17,789 bases of DNA from Pseudomonadota bacterium. GTDB lineage: Bacteria; Hydrothermota; 32-111; QNBC01. Below are positions 1 to 7,872 of this stretch, in pieces; within the stretch, counting starts at the first letter, position 1, and every line of letters starts with the position of its first letter. Below the pieces are notes generated by a model, which was given only the letters and a program-made list of their open reading frames with translations, had not been told where the DNA came from and did no database searches. The stretch lies in assembly GCA_011682715.1 (NCBI GenBank), contig JAACEC010000003.1, forward strand, positions 1 to 17,789, in the 5' to 3' direction. The position numbers and the translations under genes were made by a program.

Positions 1-112
1 CTTCTCTATTTCTATTGCTCCCTTCGGATACTGTTTCTTACTGATCTTTACCTCGCTCTCCTTAAACTGGTAAATATGTCCGTGCCTATCTACCTTTGTA
101 GTGTATTAATAT

Positions 113-141
113 TTGACAAAATTTAATAATGGTATTAGAAT
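113..141 (+). promoter_or_regulatory. Sigma-70-type promoter of the barrel protein gene
   Basis: A perfect -35 box TTGACA (113-118) and a -10 box TAGAAT (136-141, five of six consensus bases) are separated by 17 bases. Transcription would start near 148, giving a leader of about 25 bases that holds the Shine-Dalgarno site of the gene at 173. Confidence 0.75.
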
Positions 142-172
142 ACTTAAGATGGTGCTTAAAAAGGAGATGATT

Positions 173-634
173 ATGAAAAGGATTTTAATCGTAGTAGTGC
201 TCTTGTTACCTTTGATGCTTCTTGGAAATGTAAAAGCCGGTAAAACAATAGCCGGTGCTTCCGGAGTTATAGGAATAAAGCCTTCCGGAATGGTTGCCAT
301 AGGCGGGTTGTACGGTAAAATGTTAACCGACAATGTCGAAGTAGGGCTGAGCAGCAGTTTTATGAAGATGACCGGATTACCGAATTTGTTTTCAGTTGGT
401 GTCTACTCTTATTATCATTATACACTTACCGATGCAATTGTCCCGTTCGGCGGGTTTGATTTTGAAATGCCCGTTAAGCCGACTTTTACAAACACACTAA
501 ACATTAATGTGGGATTTGACTACTTTTTGAGTGAGAGTGTTGCCTTAAGAGTATACAACAACTTTGCGGTACCTAAATTCACATTTAGCAATTACACTGA
601 TCAAATAATGATCGGAGCTGTTGCTTATTTTTAA
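173..634 (+). CDS. Small outer-membrane beta-barrel-like protein with signal peptide
   Basis: I do not recognise a named family. The first 22 residues form a typical signal peptide: MKR, a long Ile/Val/Leu core, then NVKA before a probable signal peptidase I cut. The mature part (about 131 residues) alternates hydrophobic and polar residues in about eight strand-like segments and ends in a C-terminal phenylalanine (AVAYF), the kind of ending the BAM machinery recognises. The length suits an eight-stranded OmpX/OmpA-type barrel. The reading frame is open upstream, but I chose ATG 173 because AAAGGAG at 160-166 sits 6 bases before it, whereas ATG 167 directly abuts that site. The gene is a single transcription unit with its own promoter and terminator. 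Surface location is inference; a periplasmic beta protein is the alternative. Confidence 0.75.
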   Translation: MKRILIVVVLLLPLMLLGNVKAGKTIAGASGVIGIKPSGMVAIGGLYGKMLTDNVEVGLSSSFMKMTGLPNLFSVGVYSYYHYTLTDAIVPFGGFDFEMPVKPTFTNTLNINVGFDYFLSESVALRVYNNFAVPKFTFSNYTDQIMIGAVAYF

Positions 635-676
635 TTTAAAATGAAATAATTCTTTTAATATAGTACCATCGCTTAT

Positions 677-717
677 AAAAGGCTTGCAAAAATTTGATAT
701 TGCAAGCCTTTTCTTTT
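677..717 (+). terminator. Rho-independent terminator after the barrel protein gene
   Basis: The perfect inverted repeat AAAAGGCTTGCAA (677-689) and TTGCAAGCCTTTT (700-712) forms a 13-bp stem around a 10-base loop, followed by a T-rich tract TTTTCTTTT (709-717). Its T tract overlaps the -35 box of the next promoter by about two bases. Confidence 0.9.
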
Positions 718-743
718 GACTTTTACTCTATATTTGATATAAT
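716..743 (+). promoter_or_regulatory. Sigma-70-type promoter of the corA-like gene
   Basis: TTGACT (716-721) and a perfect TATAAT (738-743) are separated by 16 bases. The start would lie near 750, leaving a leader of about 27 bases, too short for a magnesium riboswitch. Confidence 0.75.
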
Positions 744-776
744 TGGTTATCGATTTATATTAAAGAGAGGTGTCTG

Positions 777-1817
777 ATGGCTAAAAATGGAAAATCGACA
801 AACGGTATTGATGTTTCAAATAATCATGCGATGGATAAAGAAAAGATCTATGTTATTGATTTTAATGAAAAGAAATTGGAAGAGACGGTAATAAAGGAAA
901 TCGGTGATTGTTCGAAATACAAAAAGAGAAGTACCGTTTCGTGGATAAATGTAAACGGACTTGGTAATACAGAGGCTATTAACAAATTAGGAAAAAATTT
1001 CGGGATCCACGATCTTGTTTTGGAGGATATACTGGATACAACTCAAAGACCAAAAATCGACGAATTCGATGATTATATTTTTATTTTAATTAAAATGTTT
1101 ACATTTAACGAGAAGAAGAAAAAGATAGAAATAGAGCAGGTGAGCATGATTATAGGTCACAACTATGTATTGACATTTCAAGAGAGAAAGGGGGATGTAT
1201 TCGGGATTGTGAGAAAACGACTTGAAAACGATAAGGGGAGAATAAGGCGATTAGGAGCAGATTATCTTGCTTATACCCTCATAGATGCCATTGTAGACAA
1301 CTATTTCATCGTTATAGAAAATGTGGGAGAAGAGATAGACCGTATTGAAAACAGATTGATTGTTAATCCAAACTCTTCTATACTCAAAACGATTCACAAA
1401 CTCAAAAAGGAGATGATTCTCGTACTGAAATCCGTTTGGCCACTTAGAGAGGTAATAGGCAATTTGAGAATTTCAGAATCCACATGTATTGAGAAAACGA
1501 CATCGATCTATTTTAGAGATATTTACGAACATGTGCTTCAATTTATCGATGCCGTGGAGATATACAGAGATATGATTTCAGGACAACTCGATATCTACCT
1601 CTCGAGTATTAACAACAAGATGAACGATATAATGAAGTTCTTGACAATTATCGCTACAATCTTTATACCTCCCACATTTATTGCCGGTATTTACGGGATG
1701 AATTTCAAAAATATGCCCGAATATAGATGGTGGTTCGGTTATCCTGTTGTACTCGGAGTCATGGGACTTATCATGATAGTGATGGTAATCTATTTCAAGA
1801 AAAAGAAATGGTTTTGA
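777..1817 (+). CDS. corA: CorA-family magnesium/cobalt transport protein
   Basis: This is an inner-membrane divalent cation channel of the CorA family, which as a pentamer lets Mg2+ (and Co2+) into the cell. The 346-residue length is normal. A large cytoplasmic N-terminal domain of mixed alpha/beta and long helices runs to about residue 285. Two C-terminal membrane helices follow (about 287-306 and 320-341) with the signature YGMN at 306-309 between them, then a basic tail KKKKWF. The GMN selectivity motif is intact. After GMN the loop reads FKNMPE, as in typical CorA proteins. The start is ATG 777 behind AGAGAGG. The stop overlaps the start of the flavodoxin gene (TGATG), so the two are probably translationally coupled. 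Family assignment is certain; the transported ion is inferred. Confidence 0.95.
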   Translation: MAKNGKSTNGIDVSNNHAMDKEKIYVIDFNEKKLEETVIKEIGDCSKYKKRSTVSWINVNGLGNTEAINKLGKNFGIHDLVLEDILDTTQRPKIDEFDDYIFILIKMFTFNEKKKKIEIEQVSMIIGHNYVLTFQERKGDVFGIVRKRLENDKGRIRRLGADYLAYTLIDAIVDNYFIVIENVGEEIDRIENRLIVNPNSSILKTIHKLKKEMILVLKSVWPLREVIGNLRISESTCIEKTTSIYFRDIYEHVLQFIDAVEIYRDMISGQLDIYLSSINNKMNDIMKFLTIIATIFIPPTFIAGIYGMNFKNMPEYRWWFGYPVVLGVMGLIMIVMVIYFKKKKWF

Positions 1818-2266
1818 TGGAAACATTGATAATCTACTCATCGATTTATCATGGTAATACGGAAAAGATTGCAATTGCCATGGGAGAGACACTAAATGCA
1901 AAAACCATAAAAACAGCAGATGCGAAATCGGAAGATTTGAACCGATTCGATTTAGTCGGTTTTGGCTCAGGGGTTTATGCCATGAGAATGGACGGGGAAC
2001 TCATACATTTTGTGGAAGAATTGCCGCGGATAGAGGGTAAAAAAGCATTTGTATTCACAACAAGTGGAATGGGAAGAGATTTTTCCGGATCAATGGCAAA
2101 TATACTTATTAAGAAAGGATTTGATATAATCGGAAGATTCGATTGTAAGGGGTTCGATGATTGGGGACCGTTAAAATTAAAAGGCGGTGTAAATAAAGGG
2201 AAACCGGACGGAACAGATATAACTGCGGCGAAAGAGTTCGCAAGGGGATTATTCTTGCAAGCTTAA
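1817..2266 (+). CDS. Flavodoxin-family protein
   Basis: This is a small cytoplasmic FMN-binding electron carrier or flavodoxin-like reductase domain of 149 residues. The N-terminal strand and phosphate loop read TLIIYSSIYHGNTEKIA (residues 3-19), matching the S/T-x-[YF/H]-G-N-T signature that holds the FMN phosphate. A second conserved block, VFTTSGMGRDFSGSM, follows the third strand and resembles the flavin-side loop. The start is taken as ATG 1817, overlapping the corA stop by one base. ATG 1808 in the same frame (adding MVL) is an alternative, and neither has a strong Shine-Dalgarno site, so coupling to corA translation is likely. The frame is open further upstream inside corA, but that part is only a shadow. 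The redox partner is unknown. Confidence 0.85.
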   Translation: METLIIYSSIYHGNTEKIAIAMGETLNAKTIKTADAKSEDLNRFDLVGFGSGVYAMRMDGELIHFVEELPRIEGKKAFVFTTSGMGRDFSGSMANILIKKGFDIIGRFDCKGFDDWGPLKLKGGVNKGKPDGTDITAAKEFARGLFLQA

Positions 2267-2279
2267 ATAGCCTTCATAC

Positions 2280-2308
2280 TTGACATAGTCATACTAAATG
2301 TATATATT
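2280..2308 (+). promoter_or_regulatory. Promoter of the tRNA-Leu / tig-clpP-clpX-lon unit
   Basis: A perfect TTGACA (2280-2285), a 17-base spacer and TATATT (2303-2308, five of six consensus bases) precede tRNA-Leu by about 18 bases. No other convincing promoter lies between the tRNA and tig, so it probably drives both. Confidence 0.7.
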
Positions 2309-2326
2309 ATGGGCGTAAAATTAGTC

Positions 2327-2408
<82 letters not shown>

Positions 2409-2433
2409 TATAAATTTAAAAAAGGAGTTAATT

Positions 2434-3765
2434 GTGAGTAATAGCAAGGTGATAAAAAAGGAGAAGAAAAAAGAGTGGCTCGTTTCTCTAACCATAGAAA
2501 TATCAAAAGAAGATTTTAATAAGAAGGTAGATGAGCTGGCTCGTAAATATACTAAATCCATTCAATTGCCCGGTTTCAGAAAGGGCAAAGTACCTCCTTC
2601 GATTTTAATGAAAAAATACGGTGACAGCATTAAGGAAGAGGCGTTCAACGAGCTCCTGGATAAAACGTACAGGGAAACATTAAACAAGGAAAAAATTACT
2701 CCCATAGCTGTGGGAGACATAACGGATGTGAATCTTGAATCGTTGAAATACACCGCAGAAGTAGAAATTATGCCCGAAATAAATATCGAGAAGTACAGTG
2801 ACTTTGAAATCGAATACAAACCTTTTAAATATAACGAGGAATTTATCAACACCGAAATCGAGTACCTGCGTAAAAGTAACGGTGAATATGTTCCCGTGGA
2901 CAGAGTGGTGAACGAAGGCGATTTGCTCGTAATCGATATGCATGCCGAAGACAACGAGAGAAGGGAGATCAAAGATTTCACAATGGAGAATTTTGCCATA
3001 ACATTGGGTGACGGTTACATATTTAATGAATTGGAAAAGGCACTTATCGGGAATAAAACGGGCAGTGTCGTTGATGTGGAAATGGTTATTCCAGCCGATT
3101 ATAAAAATGAAAAAATAGCAAATAAACCTGCAAAATTCAAAATTACCATAAAAGAGATAAAAATGCTTCTTTTACCCAATCTGGATGATGAATTTGCCAA
3201 AGATATGGGATATAAAGATCTGGAAGACTTGAAAAAGAATATAAAAGAAAATCTTGAAAACAGAGCGAAAGAGGAAGAGAGAAACCAAAAGGAAAGCAGA
3301 TTGTTTGGTAGAATCAACGAGGAGAATCCGTTTGAATTGCCCCAATCCTTGATAAAAGAAGAGTCCAAATATTTGACGAGCTATTTCCACAAGCGTGAGA
3401 AAGATCAGGCGAAACTCGCCGAACTCGAGAAATCGTATATACCAATGGCGGAGATGTATCTTAAAAACGATATTATAATCGACAAAGTGGCTGAGAAAGA
3501 AAAGATAGAACCAACGGAAGAAGAGATAACGGAAGAAATCAAAGGGTATGCCGAAAAGATGAAGATGGAGCTTGAAAAAGCGAAAGAGATGATTGAAAAA
3601 GACGGTTCCTTCGGTAGTATAAAATCGAAAATCATTCGCAGAAAGGCTATGGATTTTCTTTTCGAGAATAATAAATTCGTTCCCATAAAAGAGGAAAGAG
3701 AGGAAAAGAAGAAAAAAGACGAGACTGAGAAGGGGAAAGTAAAAGAGGAGAAAAAAGATGTTTAG
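2434..3765 (+). CDS. tig: Trigger factor (ribosome-associated chaperone)
   Basis: Trigger factor binds the ribosome at the tunnel exit and shelters new chains. The ribosome-docking signature GFRKGKVP is at residues 47-54. A FKBP-type peptidyl-prolyl isomerase domain follows (about 160-245, beginning EGDLLVIDM), then the helical C-terminal chaperone arms (about 250-420). The 443-residue length is normal. The last 20 or so residues are an unusual Lys/Glu-rich tail (KKKKDETEKGKVKEEKKDV). The start is GTG 2434, with AAAGGAG at 2421-2427 six bases upstream; there is no competing ATG nearby. The 3' end overlaps clpP by 8 bases. It heads a folding and proteolysis cluster. Confidence 0.97.
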   Translation: MSNSKVIKKEKKKEWLVSLTIEISKEDFNKKVDELARKYTKSIQLPGFRKGKVPPSILMKKYGDSIKEEAFNELLDKTYRETLNKEKITPIAVGDITDVNLESLKYTAEVEIMPEINIEKYSDFEIEYKPFKYNEEFINTEIEYLRKSNGEYVPVDRVVNEGDLLVIDMHAEDNERREIKDFTMENFAITLGDGYIFNELEKALIGNKTGSVVDVEMVIPADYKNEKIANKPAKFKITIKEIKMLLLPNLDDEFAKDMGYKDLEDLKKNIKENLENRAKEEERNQKESRLFGRINEENPFELPQSLIKEESKYLTSYFHKREKDQAKLAELEKSYIPMAEMYLKNDIIIDKVAEKEKIEPTEEEITEEIKGYAEKMKMELEKAKEMIEKDGSFGSIKSKIIRRKAMDFLFENNKFVPIKEEREEKKKKDETEKGKVKEEKKDV

Positions 3766-4357
3766 TGTACCTTATGTCATAGAAACTACGGGAAGAGGGG
3801 AAAGGGTTTATGATATTTACTCGAGATTATTGAAGGACAGAATCGTTTTTCTTGGTAATCAGGTAGTAGATGATATAGCCAATGTCATTATTGCTCAGCT
3901 ATTGTTTCTCGAAGCGGAGGATCCGGAAAAGGATATCTATCTTTACATAAATTCCCCCGGGGGATCGGTATCAGCGGGACTTGCCATCTATGACACTATG
4001 CAGTATATAAAGCCCGATGTATCGACGATTTGCATAGGAATGGCGGCAAGCATGGGGGCTCTTTTGCTGTCAGGTGGCGCTGAGGGGAAAAGATTTTCTC
4101 TCCCAAATTCGAGGATTTTGATACATCAGCCTTCCGGAGGGACGCAAGGGCAAGCCACCGACATAGAGATAGAGGCAAGAGAGATTATAAGGATTAAAGG
4201 CATTATCAATAACATAATGGCTAAACATACGGGACAACTGTTAAAGAAAATCGAAAAAGATACAGACAGGGATTTTTGGATGTCACCGGAAGAAGCAAAA
4301 GAATATGGGATAATCGATACGATTATCGAGAAGAGGAGCGAGGTAATTGAAAAATAA
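3758..4357 (+). CDS. clpP: ATP-dependent Clp protease proteolytic subunit ClpP
   Basis: ClpP forms the tetradecameric serine-peptidase barrel fed by ClpX. The catalytic triad is visible: Ser98 in GMAASMGA, His123 in RILIHQP, and Asp172 in DTDRDFWM. The oxyanion-hole region NSPGGSV (residues 65-71) is intact. The length of 199 residues is standard, with only a very short propeptide region, if any. The ATG lies inside the last codons of tig, and GAGGAG of tig's tail serves as Shine-Dalgarno site, so expression is coupled to tig. Its 3' end overlaps the clpX start. Confidence 0.98.
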   Translation: MFSVPYVIETTGRGERVYDIYSRLLKDRIVFLGNQVVDDIANVIIAQLLFLEAEDPEKDIYLYINSPGGSVSAGLAIYDTMQYIKPDVSTICIGMAASMGALLLSGGAEGKRFSLPNSRILIHQPSGGTQGQATDIEIEAREIIRIKGIINNIMAKHTGQLLKKIEKDTDRDFWMSPEEAKEYGIIDTIIEKRSEVIEK

Positions 4358-5579
4358 GGAAAAAGCCGAGAATAAGAAACTGCGATGTTCCTTTTGCGGT
4401 AGATCGCAATCCGAAGTGGGTGAGTTGGTTCACGGTGTGAACGGATATATATGTAAAAGCTGTGCGTTAACGGTAGCGGGAATATTCAGGGAGATAGATA
4501 AAAAGGAAGAAAAAGCCGTTAATGTCGGTGAAATAGCATCCAAGACACCCAAAACGATAAAAAAGGAACTGAACAAATTCGTCATCGGACAGGATTTTGC
4601 CAAGAAGGTTGTTTCAGTTGCAATCTACAATCATTACAAAAGGATAAAATACAATCTCAAAAACGATATCCCCATAAGGAAAAGCAACCTCCTGTTTTTT
4701 GGACCTACGGGGGTTGGGAAGACGTTGATGGCCGAAACCATTGCAAGATTCATCGATGTTCCCTTTGCTATTGCCGATGCTACAAGTGTAACGGAAGCCG
4801 GGTATGTCGGGGAGGATGTGGAGAATATCCTTCTGAAGCTTGTTGAAAATGCGAACTACAATATAAAGAAAGCGGAACTCGGCATCATTTACGTAGATGA
4901 AATCGATAAAATTGCGAAATTATCCAGCGGACCTTCGATAACGAGGGATGTATCCGGTGAAGGCGTACAACAAGCTCTTTTGAAGATAATCGAATCAACG
5001 GTTGCGAATATTCCTCCAAAGGGCGGAAGAAAACACCCGGAACAGGAATACATTAAATTAAAAACGGATAACATTCTTTTTATTTTCGGGGGAGCTTTCG
5101 TGGGGCTTGACGAGATAGTGAGAAGAAGAACGGGGAAGAAGAACCTCGGTTTCGGTCATGAAATCAGAAGTATCACGGAGTTTGGGGACATAAAAAACGC
5201 ACAACCGGAGGATTTTATAAAATACGGATTAATTCCCGAATTTATAGGGAGAATCCCGATTCTCGTTCCCTTCGATAATCTCGACGAAGAGAAGATAATA
5301 AGAATAATGAAAGAGCCTAAAAATGCCATATTGAAAGAATATCAAACTATTATGTCATTGGACAACCTCGAGATAGAATGGGAGGACGATGCCATAGAGT
5401 ATATTGCCCGTAAGGTCAAAGAGAAAAACACGGGTGCAAGAGGGATAAAGAGTATAATCGAATCGGTTCTCATCGACGTTATGTTTCGGACTCCGTCAAT
5501 TACGGGTAAGAAAAAATGTATCATAAAAAAAGAGGATATAGAGAAAGGAAAATCCCCTAAAATCATAAGGATTAAATAG
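4347..5579 (+). CDS. clpX: ATP-dependent Clp protease ATP-binding subunit ClpX
   Basis: ClpX is the AAA+ unfoldase that delivers substrates to ClpP. The N-terminal zinc domain has its four cysteines (14, 17, 36, 39). Walker A is GPTGVGKT (119-126), Walker B is IIYVDEID (180-187), the pore loop is GYVG (152-155), and the GGRKHPEQE segment carries the RKH substrate-engaging motif. The ClpP-docking loop reads LGFG rather than the more usual IGFG, and the sensor-2 region reads NTGARG. The 410-residue length is normal. The start is TTG 4347, supported by GAGGAG at 4333-4338 eight bases upstream. This start lies 11 bases inside clpP, which suggests coupled translation. Confidence 0.97.
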   Translation: MKNKEKAENKKLRCSFCGRSQSEVGELVHGVNGYICKSCALTVAGIFREIDKKEEKAVNVGEIASKTPKTIKKELNKFVIGQDFAKKVVSVAIYNHYKRIKYNLKNDIPIRKSNLLFFGPTGVGKTLMAETIARFIDVPFAIADATSVTEAGYVGEDVENILLKLVENANYNIKKAELGIIYVDEIDKIAKLSSGPSITRDVSGEGVQQALLKIIESTVANIPPKGGRKHPEQEYIKLKTDNILFIFGGAFVGLDEIVRRRTGKKNLGFGHEIRSITEFGDIKNAQPEDFIKYGLIPEFIGRIPILVPFDNLDEEKIIRIMKEPKNAILKEYQTIMSLDNLEIEWEDDAIEYIARKVKEKNTGARGIKSIIESVLIDVMFRTPSITGKKKCIIKKEDIEKGKSPKIIRIK

Positions 5580-5580
5580 T

Positions 5581-7869
5581 ATGAATGAATATATTAAAAT
5601 ACCGACACTGCCGGTAAGGGATCTTGTTGTATTTCCCTATATTGAAATTGCAATAATAGTAAACGACGAGAAGCTCGTTGAGGTTGTGGATGCATCCGCA
5701 AAAAGGGATGACCGACTTCTGTTTGTCGTTCCCCAGATAAATCAGGATAACGATAAATTGAAACTCGGAAAATACGGGACATTGGTACGCCTCGAGCAGT
5801 TTGGAAAGACGGAAAATAACGGAATTAAAATACTTGTAAAAGGATATGCCAGGGCAAAGCTTGTCAATTTCCGAGAAAAAGATTACTTCAACTCAGATAT
5901 TGTGACTAAACCGATAAAGATGAACAAGGGTAAATACGTAGAAGTATTAGCCCGGGAACTTATTAAGAATTTTGAGCAATATGCGGTAAAGAGGGAAAAT
6001 ATCAGTCCCGAATTCGTACTAGATTTATCTCAGACGAAAAAATTCGACAAACTCGCATATATTGTTGTTTCCAATTTAGCTTTGAAAGCCGAAGAAAAGA
6101 GAAGAGTTCTGGAAATAAATAACCTGAAAGAACTGCTTTTCGAATTAAATAACGTCCTTTTAAAAGAATTGGAATATATCGAGCTCGAGCAGAAAATAGA
6201 AAGATCGGTAAAGGCTCAACTTTCCGAGGGGCAGAAGCAGTACTATTTAAAAGAGCAGTTGAAAGCCATCCGGAAGGAGCTTGGAGAAGAGGGTACAGGC
6301 GATGATATCGAAGCCCTCAAGAAAAAGATAATTAAAGCCCGTATGCCGGGAGAAGTCAAGGAAAAAGCTTTCGACGAATTGAAAAAATTGTCGAAGATGA
6401 TGCCCATTTCCCCGGAAGCCGCCGTGACAAGAACGTATATCGAATGGTTGTGTGAACTACCGTGGGCGAAGAGGACAAAGGATAATCTCGATATCGAACA
6501 TGCAAAAAAGGTGTTGAATAAAAATCATTTCGGTCTCGAAAAGGTGAAGGAGCGGTTGCTCGAATATCTTGCCGTAATGAAGTTGGTAAAGCGAATAAAA
6601 GGACAAATTATATGCTTTGTGGGCGCTCCCGGCGTGGGAAAAACATCCCTCGGGCGTTCTATTGCCGAGGCATTGGAAAGAAAATTCGTAAGAATATCTC
6701 TCGGAGGCGTTCATGACGAAGCAGAGATCAGGGGGCATAGAAAGACTTATGTTGGTGCTTTGCCTGGGAAAATAATTCAACAGATGAAGCGTGCCGGAAC
6801 GAGAAACCCCGTATTTTTGCTGGACGAGGTTGATAAAATAGGTAAAGATTTTCGAGGGGATCCCGCCTCAGCTCTCCTCGAAGTGCTTGATCCGGAGTTG
6901 AATAATACGTTTATGGACCATTACCTTGAAGTTCCGTATGACCTCTCCGATGTTCTCTTCATCGTTACCGCAAACACGGTTCATACGATTCCGCCGGCAC
7001 TCCTCGATAGAATGGAGGTGATTTACCTTCCCGGGTATATGCTTTATGAGAAGATGAACATAGCAAAGTACTTTTTGATTCCCAAGGAGTTTAAAAATAA
7101 CGGCATTACCGTTAATGACCTTGAAATAGAGAATGATGCCCTCGAAAAGATCATCATGGAATACACATACGAAGCGGGGGTAAGAAATCTGCAAAGGGAA
7201 ATAGCAAAGATATGCAGAAAAATTGCAATGAAAAAAGTAAAAAATCAAAAAACGGGGATTCCCATTACAAAAAACAATTTAAAGAAATATATTGGGGCAC
7301 CGAAATTCATACAAACCGATATTATTAAGAGGAGAATCGGTGTGGCAACAGGGCTTGCATGGACGGAAAACGGCGGTGATATACTCAATATTGAGGTTGT
7401 ACTTGTTCCGGGACATGGGAATCTGATTTTAACCGGACAATTGGGGGATGTAATGCAGGAATCCTGCAAGGGAGCACTGACTTATATTCGTAAAAACAGT
7501 AAAAAATACAAGATAAAAGAGAACTTTTATAAGAAGAGTGATATTCATATACATGTTCCGGAAGGTGCGGTTCCCAAAGACGGCCCGTCCGCCGGGATTA
7601 CTGTAGCTTCCGCAATTCTCTCTGCTCTCGCTAAAAAACCGACTCGATCTGATATTGCTATGACCGGGGAAATAACCATTACCGGTGAAGTTTTGCCCAT
7701 AGGAGGATTGCAGGAAAAGATCGTAGCCGCTCAACTAAGAGGCATCAAAGAGGTTATTATTCCAAAAAAGAACAAAGCGGATTTCGCCGAACTTCCCAAG
7801 AGGACAAAATCCGCTATCAAAGTTCATTATGTCTCTACATTGGACGAAGTTTTAAAATTGGTTTTTTAG
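5581..7869 (+). CDS. lon: ATP-dependent protease La (Lon)
   Basis: Lon is a cytoplasmic AAA+ serine protease that degrades misfolded and regulatory proteins. The order is an N-terminal LON substrate domain (about 1-200), a coiled-coil linker with QKQYYLKEQLKAI, the AAA+ module with Walker A GAPGVGKT (348-355) and Walker B PVFLLDEVDK, and the protease domain. The catalytic dyad is Ser670 in PKDGPSAG and Lys713 in GGLQEK, 43 residues apart as in E. coli Lon. The length of 762 residues is typical of a LonA. The ATG is one base past the clpX stop, so it belongs to the same operon. No HrcA/CIRCE-like repeat was seen upstream. Confidence 0.98.
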   Translation: MNEYIKIPTLPVRDLVVFPYIEIAIIVNDEKLVEVVDASAKRDDRLLFVVPQINQDNDKLKLGKYGTLVRLEQFGKTENNGIKILVKGYARAKLVNFREKDYFNSDIVTKPIKMNKGKYVEVLARELIKNFEQYAVKRENISPEFVLDLSQTKKFDKLAYIVVSNLALKAEEKRRVLEINNLKELLFELNNVLLKELEYIELEQKIERSVKAQLSEGQKQYYLKEQLKAIRKELGEEGTGDDIEALKKKIIKARMPGEVKEKAFDELKKLSKMMPISPEAAVTRTYIEWLCELPWAKRTKDNLDIEHAKKVLNKNHFGLEKVKERLLEYLAVMKLVKRIKGQIICFVGAPGVGKTSLGRSIAEALERKFVRISLGGVHDEAEIRGHRKTYVGALPGKIIQQMKRAGTRNPVFLLDEVDKIGKDFRGDPASALLEVLDPELNNTFMDHYLEVPYDLSDVLFIVTANTVHTIPPALLDRMEVIYLPGYMLYEKMNIAKYFLIPKEFKNNGITVNDLEIENDALEKIIMEYTYEAGVRNLQREIAKICRKIAMKKVKNQKTGIPITKNNLKKYIGAPKFIQTDIIKRRIGVATGLAWTENGGDILNIEVVLVPGHGNLILTGQLGDVMQESCKGALTYIRKNSKKYKIKENFYKKSDIHIHVPEGAVPKDGPSAGITVASAILSALAKKPTRSDIAMTGEITITGEVLPIGGLQEKIVAAQLRGIKEVIIPKKNKADFAELPKRTKSAIKVHYVSTLDEVLKLVF

Positions 7870-7872
7870 CCT

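Noticed and set aside
744..776. Magnesium riboswitch (M-box or ykoK) before the corA gene
   Set aside because: The predicted leader is only about 27 bases, far too short for such a structure.
1578..1901. 107-residue minus-strand frame across corA and flavodoxin
   Set aside because: It is opposite two well-supported genes, lacks a ribosome site and has no family features; it is a coding shadow.
6868..7248. 126-residue minus-strand frame within lon
   Set aside because: It lies wholly inside the conserved lon gene and has no features of its own.
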